Source: Clostridiales bacterium (GTDB taxonomy: Bacteria; Bacillota; Clostridia; Oscillospirales; Acutalibacteraceae). Taken from it: a DNA stretch of 6,138 nt. The notes below the pieces were generated by a model that was not told where the DNA came from, searched no databases, and saw only the letters and a program-made list of their open reading frames with translations. The translations under genes and the position numbers were made by a program. This document shows positions 6,061 through 6,138 of the stretch, piece by piece. Numbering within the stretch: position 1 is the stretch's first letter; every line of letters begins with the position of its first letter. The stretch lies in assembly GCA_019416395.1 (NCBI GenBank), contig DXXH01000003.1, positions 5,744-11,881 of the forward strand, in the 5' to 3' direction.

Positions 6061-6133
6061 ACCTGCCTTTCTTTTCCGGGTTTTACCGCTGATTCCGATA
6101 GAAACCTGGTACCCGGAACATTTCCCATATTCC
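6061..6133 (-). promoter_or_regulatory. Structured leader and ribosome site of the amidotransferase gene
   Basis: AAAGGCAGGT (6070-6061) is the likely ribosome site for ATG 6053. Upstream, TTCCGGGT (6118-6111) pairs perfectly with ACCCGGAA (6081-6074). A second hairpin pairs GGAATAT (6133-6127) with ATGTTCC (6121-6115), one G-T pair, loop GGGAA. The two share bases 6115-6118, so they cannot form together. No T-run is seen. Any promoter would lie beyond the window edge. If translation starts at 6128, this stretch would be coding instead. Confidence 0.4.
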
Positions 6134-6138
6134 AAAGA

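Overview
All five recognisable genes lie on the minus strand, so the region is transcribed from high to low coordinates. The gene types, strong AGGAAGG-like Shine-Dalgarno sites, TTG and GTG starts, a moderately high GC content and a ferredoxin-rich split glutamate synthase together suggest an anaerobic Firmicute (Clostridia, Peptococcales-like, or Negativicutes). This placement is an inference and the genus cannot be read from the window.

In transcription order the window holds five genes. (1) A class II glutamine amidotransferase of the split, archaeal-type glutamate synthase (4950-6053). (2) The FMN core subunit of that synthase, with two N-terminal 4Fe-4S ferredoxin motifs (3343-4848). 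(3) A compact protein of the type I glutamine synthetase family that has lost several catalytic residues (2105-3262). (4) An ANTAR RNA-binding antiterminator whose receiver domain lacks the phosphorylation site, overlapping gene 3 by 20 bases (1525-2124). (5) purF, the first committed enzyme of purine synthesis and a glutamine consumer (20-1459). The window ends just past the purF stop. The two large gaps, about 100 bases between genes 1 and 2 and 80 bases between genes 2 and 3, hold hairpins and a possible terminator and promoter but no small gene that I can support. No tRNA, rRNA, CRISPR array or mobile element was seen.

The theme is glutamine and glutamate. The amidotransferase releases ammonia from glutamine, the FMN subunit uses it to make glutamate from 2-oxoglutarate, and PurF spends glutamine on purine synthesis. 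Between them sits a pair that looks regulatory: a glutamine synthetase-like protein that probably cannot make glutamine, translationally linked to an RNA-binding antiterminator that probably cannot be phosphorylated. The most interesting reading is that the dead glutamine synthetase senses a nitrogen metabolite and controls the ANTAR protein by direct binding, as AmiC controls AmiR. This is a hypothesis, but the residue losses and the gene overlap are visible in the sequence. Hairpins before the FMN subunit, purF and the amidotransferase are candidate RNA targets.
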